Source: Treponema sp.
Lineage (GTDB): Bacteria; Spirochaetota; Spirochaetia; Treponematales; Breznakiellaceae
Reading direction: 5' to 3'
Assembly: GCA_031266255.1 (NCBI GenBank)
Contig: JAISBK010000095.1
Span: 1 to 22,496, forward strand
DNA length: 22,496 nt
In this document: positions 15,798-22,111 of the stretch, one piece after another
Numbering within the stretch: the stretch's first letter is position 1
How the letters are laid out: each line of letters opens with the position of its first letter
Program-made: the position numbers and the translations under genes
The notes under the pieces: generated by a model
What the model was told of the DNA's origin: nothing
Database searches by the model: none
What the model saw: the letters and a program-made list of their open reading frames with translations, nothing else

Positions 15798-16167
15798 AAT
15801 TATGTTTCTCCTCTCCTATGTGTGCCTTCAGGCACCCCGTCAATTTAAGCGGATCCAGAGTCAACGACCCCTTTTCCGTAAACCTTTACGGCTTCAACCG
15901 TATTGTTACTCTCCACGCCGGCGCTTACCTATTTTATACACACCTCCATCAATCTACCGTCCCTGTCCAACAGGCCGTATACGTTTTCTCTGGTGTATCC
16001 TCATTCGATACAAAAAACCATTGAAACAACCACATCCTACCCGTTACTATATTTTTGGTACTTTTACACGCCGCCGTTCTAAAGGAGACGCCGGAATCAG
16101 ACACCACGTCTATCCCGGCTTCATCCTTCCTCAATTATCTACCTTAATAGTTCCTACCGCAAGGCTA
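15798..16167 (-). other. Long untranslated leader or spacer upstream of acsA
   Basis: 370 bp between folD and acsA with no credible gene. Minus-strand structures: GTGCC-TGAA-GGCAC (15822-15835), just before the ribosome site; CCGTAAA/TTTACGG (15876-15891), which shares its CCGT with a competing ACGG...CCGT hairpin (15888-15901); and TGTATC/GATACA (15994-16012). The mutually exclusive pair resembles a switch, but no known riboswitch core (cobalamin, SAM) is seen. No good sigma70 promoter was found. It may be a 5' regulatory leader, an internal processing region or decayed DNA. Confidence 0.45.
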
Positions 16168-17022
16168 CTAAACACTCCCTTGAGCCGCTCGGATCAGATG
16201 GTTTATCAACATACAGTTCGTTACCGAACCAACACCACCAGGTACCGGGCTAATAGCCTCTACCAAAGGTTCGACTTCGGCGAACTTCACATCACCACAG
16301 GTACCCTTACTCCCGTCGGGTTTTGGATTGACCCCTACATCCACCACCACCTGTCCAGCCCGGAAGGATTCTTTTCCTACACTTTCAGCCCGTCCCATAG
16401 CCACGACCACAATATCCGCTTCTTGGATCACTGAAGCCATATTCTTGGTTTTCGAATGACAGATTGTAACCGTTCCGTTTTTTTTCAACAGCAATAAGGA
16501 TACCGGTTTACCAATCACCGTGCTCCGGCCAACTACCACTACCCGTTTCCCTGCAGGATCGATCTGGTAATGCTCAAGTATCTTGATAACCGATTCTGCA
16601 GTACAAGGGGCATAACCCTGGCTTGCATCTGCATATATCCCAGCCATAGAACCATCGGTAATACCGTCCATATCCTTCTTCGGCAACAGGGCAGCCCTTG
16701 CTGCATTGTCATCAATGTGTTTAGGCAAGGGACGAAAAAGTAATACTCCATGCACCCCCTGATCTTCATTAGCCTCTCGAATGACATCCAGCAATGCCTG
16801 CTGCGTGGTATCCTCAGGCAAACGGTAATTCTTTACCGCAGCCCCAACCTCTTCACAGCGCTTGGTAGCCCCTTTCTCATAAGAAATATCAGGACCCTTT
16901 TCACCCACCCGGATAATACCCAAGGTCGGCGTGATCCCCTTAGCCTTGAGGGCCTCCACATCCTTTTTCATAGACGCAGTCAACACCTCAGCTACTTCTT
17001 TTCCATTCAGTAACTTTGCCAT
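16168..17022 (-). CDS. folD: Methylene-THF dehydrogenase, FolD family, probably lacking cyclohydrolase activity
   Basis: 284 residues, normal for FolD; GAGGT lies 10 bases before the ATG. Both domains are present: the N-terminal folate domain, and a Rossmann domain with VVVVGRSTVIGKP (about 156-168) and the ICHSKTKN strand. The C-terminal PVPGGVGSVTN motif is intact, as are Asp117 and Asp119 (KDMDG). The active-site motif is divergent. Tyr48 is kept, but the catalytic Lys four residues on is Ala52 (SYEKGATKRC), and the Gln of the usual VQLPLP is Phe96 (LLFRPLP). Those two residues are needed for cyclohydrolase activity in bifunctional enzymes, and both are also replaced in the monofunctional yeast dehydrogenase. 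It should therefore interconvert methylene- and methenyl-THF only, with neighbouring FchA doing the hydrolysis. Confidence 0.93.
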   Translation of the reverse strand: MAKLLNGKEVAEVLTASMKKDVEALKAKGITPTLGIIRVGEKGPDISYEKGATKRCEEVGAAVKNYRLPEDTTQQALLDVIREANEDQGVHGVLLFRPLPKHIDDNAARAALLPKKDMDGITDGSMAGIYADASQGYAPCTAESVIKILEHYQIDPAGKRVVVVGRSTVIGKPVSLLLLKKNGTVTICHSKTKNMASVIQEADIVVVAMGRAESVGKESFRAGQVVVDVGVNPKPDGSKGTCGDVKFAEVEPLVEAISPVPGGVGSVTNCMLINHLIRAAQGSV

Positions 17023-17067
17023 TCTTGTTTTACCTCAATTAAGTTCCTCATACCCCTTGGTCCGGTT

Positions 17068-17703
17068 TTACTTGGGGTTTAATTGGTCTTTGACCCCCCT
17101 AAAGATCTTGTCTGCCAAGGGTTCATATTCAGCAAGTAACGTATCGGTTTCCCGGTTAATTTGCTCCGCATAAGCCCGGTCTTTCATAGCCTTGGTATTA
17201 ATGTATACATTAAGACTTGCTCCTACCAGAGCCGCCTTACAAAATAACACCCCCACCCCTGCATCGCTGACCGCAAGACGGCTCCCCTTAGCCGCATATT
17301 CCTCTTGCAACAAAATCGCCTCGGCGCACTTCTTCATAATTTCTAAGGGTACACCGCACGCCGACTTCAGCGCAGCCTCCATAACCCGGGCTTTTTCTGC
17401 CTTCTCTTCTTCTGTATTTTCGGGAAGTCCATAAGCCTTGGAAAGCGGTTCAAACTCCTCTGCGTCTTTTTGTACCAGTTCAAGCAGTTCCCCCTGCAAC
17501 CGATCCGCCTCTCGCTGTAGACGCACCATATCCGCTTCAACCGCAGCGTATTTCTTCTTCCCGATGGTTAGGGATCCTACCATATTTCCCAGGGCGGTTC
17601 CAACCGCTCCCACCAGAGCCGACGCGCCCCCCCCCCCTGGTACCGGCGCCTTACTACCCAACACAGCAATAAAGTCTGCACAGCTCTTATTGGTTAAACT
17701 CAT
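17068..17703 (-). CDS. fchA: Methenyl-THF cyclohydrolase, FTCD_C/FchA family
   Basis: 211 residues, typical for stand-alone FchA. The folate-binding motif APVPGGGGASALVGAVG lies at residues 19-35, followed by a long helical bundle and SDAGVG near 145-150. The family includes formimino-THF cyclodeaminases, but in an operon with fhs and folD the methenyl-THF cyclohydrolase role is much more likely: 10-formyl-THF to 5,10-methenyl-THF. GAGGGGG lies about 9 bases before the ATG. It is 25 bp after fhs and 45 bp before folD. The Gly23-Gly26 codons are GGG GGG GGG GGC and, with the preceding A, give an unbroken run of 11 G, a likely slippage site. The activity appears essential to the pathway here because FolD lacks cyclohydrolase residues. 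Confidence 0.93.
   Translation of the reverse strand: MSLTNKSCADFIAVLGSKAPVPGGGGASALVGAVGTALGNMVGSLTIGKKKYAAVEADMVRLQREADRLQGELLELVQKDAEEFEPLSKAYGLPENTEEEKAEKARVMEAALKSACGVPLEIMKKCAEAILLQEEYAAKGSRLAVSDAGVGVLFCKAALVGASLNVYINTKAMKDRAYAEQINRETDTLLAEYEPLADKIFRGVKDQLNPK
17627..17637 (-). repeat. G11 mononucleotide tract inside fchA
   Basis: Eleven consecutive C on the plus strand (G on the coding strand) encode part of the PGGGGA motif. A gain or loss of one base would frameshift fchA near codon 25. As written the frame is intact. Confidence 0.9.
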
Positions 17704-17728
17704 CTTGAAACCACCCCCTCTTTATACC

Positions 17729-19462
17729 TTAGAACAGTCCGGATATTTTTCCCGTGTTGTCCACGTCGATCTTTTCCGCGGAAGGTACTGGCGGCAACCC
17801 AGGCATGGTCATAATTTCTCCGGTAAGCGCAACGATAAAACCTGCTCCCGCAGAAATCTTAATGTTCCGTACCGTGAGTGTCCAACCTTTTGGTGCACCC
17901 CGCAGCGCCTGATCATCAGAGAAGCTATATTGGGTCTTGGCCATACAAATCGGTACCTTATCCATGCCAAGTTTCTCAAGCTGCTCAATCTGCTTTTGTG
18001 CATTTGGAAGAATATTAACACTCTCTGCGTGGTAGATATTCTTTGCAATCGCTTCGATCTTATCTTTGATTGATGCATTCACCTCATAGCTGAAGGTAAA
18101 CTTATTCGGCTGCTCACACAGGCGAACCACTTCTTCGGCCAGCTTTACCCCGCCTTCGCCGCCCTTCGCCCATACTTCGGAAAGTACCACATTGGCGCCT
18201 TTTTCCTTCGCCATCTTTTCAACCAGATCAAGTTCAGCCTTAGTATCTGTTGGAAAGGCATTGATCGCCACAACCGCGGGCAAATTGAAGACTTTCGTGA
18301 TATTTTCGATGTGCTGAAGCAGATTCGGAAGTCCTTTTTCCAAGGCAGCAAGATTTTCTTTCCCCAGATCCGCCTTCGCTACCCCTCCGTGATGCTTGAG
18401 CGCACGAACCGTAGCCACAATGACCACCGCATTAGGCTTAAGATCGGCCATACGGCACTTAATGTCAAGGAATTTTTCCGCACCCAGGTCTGCGCCAAAA
18501 CCCCCTTCAGTAACCACGTAATCTCCCATCTTTAAGGCAAGTTTCGTTGCCATGATTGAATTACAACCATGGGCAATGTTGGCAAAGGGACCCCCATGAA
18601 TAAAGGCAGGCGTACCTTCCAGGGTCTGAACCAGGTTCGGTTTGAGTGCATCTTTAAGCAACGCGGCCATTGCGCCTTGGGCATTAAGCTGGGCAGCGGT
18701 TACCGGCTTCTCTGAACCGTCCGACTGTTTGCCGTAGGTATAACCAACGATGATGCGACCCAAGCGTTTCTTAAGATCGTCGATGTCTGAGGACAGACAA
18801 AGAATAGCCATAATCTCAGAAGCAACGGTGATATCGTACCCATCTTCCCGAGATGCCCCGTTTGCCTTACCACCTAAACCATCAACGATAAAACGAAGCT
18901 GCCGGTCGTTCATATCTACGCAACGGCGCCATATAATCTTGCGGGGGTCAAGGTTGAGTTTATTGCCCTGATAGATATGGTTGTCGATCATGGCTGCAAG
19001 GAGATTGTTTGCCGCGCCGACTGCATGGAAATCCCCCGTAAAGTGCAGGTTGATGTCCTCCATAGGGATGACTTGCGCCCAGCCACCGCCGGCTGCACCG
19101 CCCTTAACGCCGAATACCGGTCCAAGCGAAGGCTCCCGAAGCGCTACCACGACTTTCTTCCCGAGTTTAGAAAGGCCATCGGAAACACCCACAGTAGTTG
19201 TGGTCTTGCCTTCCCCTGCCGGTGTAGGGGTAATAGCAGTTACAAGAATGAGCTTGCCATTTGCTTTATCTTTAAGCTCATTGCTGAGATAGTTGTAATC
19301 AATTTTAGCCTTATAGCGGCCATACTGTTCGATATACTTCTCAGGAATGTCAAGTTTTTTAGCGATTTCCAAAATATCATACGCATGCTCAGGATACACT
19401 GCCTGTGCAATCTCAATATCGGAACCGATAAATTTCTTTACGGCATCTGAACCTTTTGCCAT
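17729..19462 (-). CDS. fhs: Formate-tetrahydrofolate ligase (formyl-THF synthetase)
   Basis: 577 residues from the ATG at 19460-19462, with AAGGAGAA 5-6 bases upstream; Moorella FTHFS is about 559. The ATP-binding P-loop is PTPAGEGKTTTT (about 80-91). The diagnostic GGGWAQVIPMEDINLHFTGD follows, then a folate/formate region with RRCVDMNDRQLR and PAFIHGGPFANIAHGCNS. The C-terminal MAKTQYSFSDD and TGEIMTMPGLP motifs are complete. It joins formate to THF using ATP, the entry step of the methyl branch, and works as a homotetramer. The frame extends upstream to 19540 without a ribosome site, so the shorter start is preferred. It follows metF1 by 113 bp that include two hairpins. Confidence 0.97.
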   Translation of the reverse strand: MAKGSDAVKKFIGSDIEIAQAVYPEHAYDILEIAKKLDIPEKYIEQYGRYKAKIDYNYLSNELKDKANGKLILVTAITPTPAGEGKTTTTVGVSDGLSKLGKKVVVALREPSLGPVFGVKGGAAGGGWAQVIPMEDINLHFTGDFHAVGAANNLLAAMIDNHIYQGNKLNLDPRKIIWRRCVDMNDRQLRFIVDGLGGKANGASREDGYDITVASEIMAILCLSSDIDDLKKRLGRIIVGYTYGKQSDGSEKPVTAAQLNAQGAMAALLKDALKPNLVQTLEGTPAFIHGGPFANIAHGCNSIMATKLALKMGDYVVTEGGFGADLGAEKFLDIKCRMADLKPNAVVIVATVRALKHHGGVAKADLGKENLAALEKGLPNLLQHIENITKVFNLPAVVAINAFPTDTKAELDLVEKMAKEKGANVVLSEVWAKGGEGGVKLAEEVVRLCEQPNKFTFSYEVNASIKDKIEAIAKNIYHAESVNILPNAQKQIEQLEKLGMDKVPICMAKTQYSFSDDQALRGAPKGWTLTVRNIKISAGAGFIVALTGEIMTMPGLPPVPSAEKIDVDNTGKISGLF

Positions 19463-19546
19463 TATCTTCTCCTTACTATGGACAGGGTTATAGAAATTCG
19501 CTATACCCCTACAAAAAAGGGGTAACATAAGTGTATGCACTACTAC

Positions 19547-19568
19547 AGGAGGGAGAATTCCCCCTCCT
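19547..19568 (-). other. GC-rich hairpin between metF1 and fhs
   Basis: AGGAGGG (19547-19553) and CCCTCCT (19562-19568) make a perfect 7-bp stem just past the metF1 stop, with no T-run on the minus strand. A second stem, TACCCCT/AGGGGTA, is at 19504-19524. Like the one after acsB, it could stabilise or process the upstream message. Confidence 0.5.
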
Positions 19569-19575
19569 CTCTTAA

Positions 19576-20496
19576 TTACGCCTTCTTCTGCCGGATACCG
19601 GAATTAAGGACGATTTGACCAACATCCACTGCCCTATTGAGAGCATAAAGATGAATGCCCTGAAGATCGGTATTCATATAACGCCATAGCGATCTGACGG
19701 TGTATTCCATCCCGGCTTTCTTGAAATCCGCAGCATACTCTTTAACGACATTTTCAGCGGCACCACGAGGCGGCGTATATTTACCGATGATAGCAGCAAG
19801 TTCTTTGGGGATCGAACAACCATTGGAAACAGTCATATTAATGATCGGATCCCGGGCAAGAACCGGCATGAGTCCCATCACAAAAGGAATCGTAACACCA
19901 GCCTTACGACATTTGGTAACCCAACGTTCATATTCATCAATATCATGACAGAGCTGACACATAATAAACTCAGCACCTGCATCCTGTTTTGCCCGAATGA
20001 ATGCAATATCGGCTTCAGGGTTAACCGCAAGAATATGGGTCTCAGGATCACCTGCCGCGGCAATGGCAAGTTTGTCGCCAAAATTTGCTTTAATGAACTC
20101 AATGAGCTGATTAGCATTACTAAAAACACCACCAGTGGTAGTGGCAAATTTACCCGTATTAGGATCTTTCGGGAAATCACCGCGCATCGCAAGAACATTC
20201 TCAAGACCAATGCCGATGTATTCATTGACTTCTTTCAGAATTCGTTCTTCTGAAGTCCCAATACAAGTGAAATGCGTCATACACGTAACTTTGTTATCAG
20301 CGATGTATTTGCAAATTTCCTGGCTTTTACCAACATTAGTACCACCCGCACCGTAGGTACAGCTAATAAAGTCAGGACTAAATTTGAACAGTTCATCAAG
20401 CTCTTTTTGCAACTTGGGAACACCATCGTTCTCTTTGGGGGGGAATACCTCAAAAGAAAACGTCATTCTCTTCTTGAGAATCTCTGTGATTTTCAT
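19576..20496 (-). CDS. metF: Methylene-THF reductase MetF, copy 1
   Basis: 306 residues; GGAGGT lies 6 bases before the ATG. FAD TIM-barrel family: FSFEVFPPK (13-21) with Glu16, SCTYGAGGTN (45-54), THFTCIG (74-80), AMRGDFP (103-109) with Asp107, and Gln181. These match E. coli Glu28, Asp120 and Gln183. The segment after the Gln reads LCHD where many MetF proteins have an aromatic-rich FFD, placing it in a divergent subgroup. It reduces methylene-THF to methyl-THF, the substrate of AcsE. No metV or rnfC-like partner is nearby, so the electron donor is unclear. It is the first gene of the main operon, with a consensus promoter about 45 bp upstream. Confidence 0.94.
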   Translation of the reverse strand: MKITEILKKRMTFSFEVFPPKENDGVPKLQKELDELFKFSPDFISCTYGAGGTNVGKSQEICKYIADNKVTCMTHFTCIGTSEERILKEVNEYIGIGLENVLAMRGDFPKDPNTGKFATTTGGVFSNANQLIEFIKANFGDKLAIAAAGDPETHILAVNPEADIAFIRAKQDAGAEFIMCQLCHDIDEYERWVTKCRKAGVTIPFVMGLMPVLARDPIINMTVSNGCSIPKELAAIIGKYTPPRGAAENVVKEYAADFKKAGMEYTVRSLWRYMNTDLQGIHLYALNRAVDVGQIVLNSGIRQKKA

Positions 20497-20539
20497 TCAA
20501 TACCTCCGCAATTTTTCCTGCTTCGTTCAGGAATAACCT

Positions 20540-20568
20540 ATTATACCCGTAGCAATATGCTATGTCAA
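20540..20568 (-). promoter_or_regulatory. Consensus sigma70 promoter of the acetogenesis operon
   Basis: On the minus strand TTGACA (20563-20568), a 17-base spacer and TATAAT (20540-20545) match the consensus perfectly. The spacer carries TAGCA-TAT-TGCTA (20550-20562), a palindrome that could be an operator. The start would be near 20533, giving a leader of about 37 nt with a TTCCTG/CAGGAA hairpin before the GGAGGT site. The rest of the 276-bp gap holds only a hairpin, TACCCT-N4-AGGGTA (20729-20744), 3' of metF2 and without a T-run. Confidence 0.88.
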
Positions 20569-20772
20569 TGAAAATTATCTAGAAGTGAGATGCGTTAAAT
20601 GACCCCACCTTAATAACCATTCACTTGTTTCCATAACATATTCACCGGTAAAAACATTAAACCATAAAAGAATACAACACCCCTCTTCAGTACGGATACC
20701 AGAATCACCATCCTTAGTTTATGCGATTTACCCTCCAAAGGGTACTGCTACTATTTCTCCTTCTATAACTAT

Positions 20773-21636
20773 CTATTTCTGAACTCTAATACCTGAGGCA
20801 AGCACAATCTTCGATACATCTTCATGCTTGTTCAACGTGAAGATGTGGATTCCATTAACACCAGCACTTATGTAGCGGTGCAGTTGCTCAACAGTGTACT
20901 CCATACCAGCCTTCTTGAAGCTCTCCGGGTCATCTCCGTATTTTCCCATAATAGCCGCAAGCTCTTTCGGAATCGAACAACCTTTGGCAATAGTCATACG
21001 GATGATAGGATCTTTAACCAGAATCGGCATAAGCCCCACGACAAATGGAACCGTTACTCCTGCCTTGCGGGCACGCTCAACAAACCGCGAATAAGCATCT
21101 ACATCATGGCAGAGTTGTAACATGATGAATTCCGCCCCCGCATCCTGTTTGTTCCGCAGATGGACAATATCCGAATCAAAGCTGGGCGCCAAAATATGCT
21201 TTTCAGGATAACCAGCAGCAGCTAAACATACCTGGGGAAATGCTACTTTAAGAAAAGCAATCAATTTATTCGCATGATCAAAATCACCACCGGTACCTTG
21301 CTGCCCTTTGGGAAAATCCCCCCGCATAGCCAGTACATTTTCTAGGCCTATATCAGCGTACTCTTTAATGATCGTTTTAATATCGCTGCAACTATTACCA
21401 ATACAGGTAAAATGAGTGAGTATTTCATGCCCACTCTTCTTGACCGATTCACAAACTTCTTTGCTACGTCCCTTGTTCGTACCACCACTGCCGTAGGTAC
21501 AGCTTATAAAATCAGGTTCAAAGCGGTAGAGTTCAGATAGCGTCTTCAACAAAGGATCCATGGGTTGATCGTTTTTCGGGGGGAAAACCTCAAAGGAGAA
21601 ACTCAACCGTTTTTTAAAGATATCAACAATTTGCAA
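20773..21636 (-). CDS. Methylene-THF reductase MetF, copy 2 (diverged paralogue)
   Basis: 287 residues from a TTG at 21634-21636. This start aligns residue for residue with copy 1 (QIVDIFKKRLSFSFEVFPPK against KITEILKKRMTFSFEVFPPK) and has GGGAGG 4 bases upstream. An ATG at 21654 would add MQLGGH, but the ribosome site would then lie inside the gene. Glu16, Asp107 (AMRGDFP) and Gln174 are kept, as is the same LCHD variant. It aligns with copy 1 without gaps to about residue 110, then is 7 residues shorter in the loop after GDFPK, and shorter again near the end. It is clearly an intact, diverged duplicate, not a fragment. It has its own promoter and a long leader, so it may be expressed separately. 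Confidence 0.9.
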   Translation of the reverse strand: MQIVDIFKKRLSFSFEVFPPKNDQPMDPLLKTLSELYRFEPDFISCTYGSGGTNKGRSKEVCESVKKSGHEILTHFTCIGNSCSDIKTIIKEYADIGLENVLAMRGDFPKGQQGTGGDFDHANKLIAFLKVAFPQVCLAAAGYPEKHILAPSFDSDIVHLRNKQDAGAEFIMLQLCHDVDAYSRFVERARKAGVTVPFVVGLMPILVKDPIIRMTIAKGCSIPKELAAIMGKYGDDPESFKKAGMEYTVEQLHRYISAGVNGIHIFTLNKHEDVSKIVLASGIRVQK

Positions 21637-21791
21637 GTGACCTCCCAGTTGCATAAGACGACTTACCGGTGCCTCGATCTAATCCGTATGACGTGATTAG
21701 AAATAAATAACTATTGCCGTTTAAGTATCACCAAGCCGCCAATGATTACACCATTATATTCGAACAGGAAATACTTAAAACCTTATATATA
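21637..21791 (-). promoter_or_regulatory. Structured 5' leader of metF copy 2
   Basis: About 155 nt between the predicted start and the TTG. A perfect 9-bp stem, TTTAAGTAT (21720-21728) and ATACTTAAA (21771-21779), closes a 42-nt loop. A second inverted repeat, CTAATC/GATTAG, spans 21679-21700. I see no SAM or cobalamin riboswitch core. A new leader type is possible; chance folding in AT-rich DNA is the alternative. Confidence 0.4.
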
Positions 21792-21797
21792 TATTTT

Positions 21798-21825
21798 AGT
21801 ATACCCTATAAAAACCCGTTGTCAA
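21798..21825 (-). promoter_or_regulatory. Sigma70-type promoter of metF copy 2
   Basis: TTGACA (21820-21825), a 16-base spacer and TATACT (21798-21803) on the minus strand. Transcription would start near 21791. The DNA upstream of it (21826-21906) is AT-rich, with no feature I can name. Confidence 0.75.
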
Positions 21826-21906
21826 GCAAATTCTTAGTATAAATGTACCATAAATTTAAAGAGAATCATATACCAATTGATACCTATACAGTATACATTG
21901 GGCTCA

Positions 21907-21930
21907 TTTCAAACCTGAATTTTTGAAACA
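21907..21930. repeat. Palindromic repeat, copy 2
   Basis: TTTCAAA (21907-21913) and TTTGAAA (21922-21928) surround the 8-base loop CCTGAATT, then CA. It matches the 8288-8311 copy in arms, loop length and the CTGAA core. It directly abuts the MITE-like element. Confidence 0.65.
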
Positions 21931-21932
21931 GG

Positions 21933-22079
21933 GTAACTATTCAACCATGCTCATATATATGGTGTTGTAAATAATAAATAACTACTATATATAGCGTAGA
22001 TACATTTTGTTTTAATGGGTCCTATATATGGTGTGATGAATGATTTTAAATCACATATATAGTGTGGTTGAATAGTTAC
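21933..22079. mobile_element. MITE-like element with 15-bp terminal inverted repeats
   Basis: GTAACTATTCAACCA (21933-21947) is the exact reverse complement of TGGTTGAATAGTTAC (22065-22079), and the match continues imperfectly inward for about 20 bases. The 147-bp body is AT-rich and non-coding. It has four copies of a motif close to ATATAT(A/G)G(T/C)GT (near 21953, 21987, 22024 and 22055) and TGATTT-T-AAATCA (22041-22053). GAAACA occurs at 21925-21930 and again at 22080-22085, a possible target duplication offset by two bases on the left. No transposase is present, so it would be non-autonomous. A very large structured RNA or a regulator-binding array is the alternative. Confidence 0.55.
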
Positions 22080-22081
22080 GA

Positions 22082-22111
22082 AACAACCTCCATTGCCCGC
22101 TCAATGTTGTT
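22082..22111 (-). terminator. Weak hairpin after the pseudouridine synthase gene
   Basis: AACAAC (22082-22087) pairs with GTTGTT (22106-22111), and ATTG with CAAT inside, with a 4-base bulge. On the minus strand it starts immediately after the stop codon and is followed only by TCG, so terminator function is doubtful. The MITE-like element may have displaced the original downstream sequence. Confidence 0.3.

Noticed and set aside
15907..15914. GGAGAGTA on the minus strand in the acsA leader, similar to the start of THF riboswitches
   Set aside because: The pairing partner and the other conserved THF-riboswitch segments are not in place; the short match is probably chance.
15949..16134. 61-codon minus-strand frame in the acsA leader
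   Set aside because: It would start with TTG placed inside the only purine-rich stretch, and the peptide resembles nothing I know.
15604..16434. 276-codon plus-strand open frame spanning the acsA leader
   Set aside because: It overlaps both acsA and folD antisense, has low-complexity composition and no recognisable domain.
20610..20711. 33-codon hydrophobic peptide frame between the metF copies
   Set aside because: The only AAGG directly touches the ATG, leaving no spacing, and the frame ends close to the metF1 promoter; no support beyond being open.
21933..22079. CRISPR-like array from the spaced ATATAT motifs
   Set aside because: The repeats are about 12 bp, imperfect and within a larger inverted-repeat element; no leader or cas genes are present.
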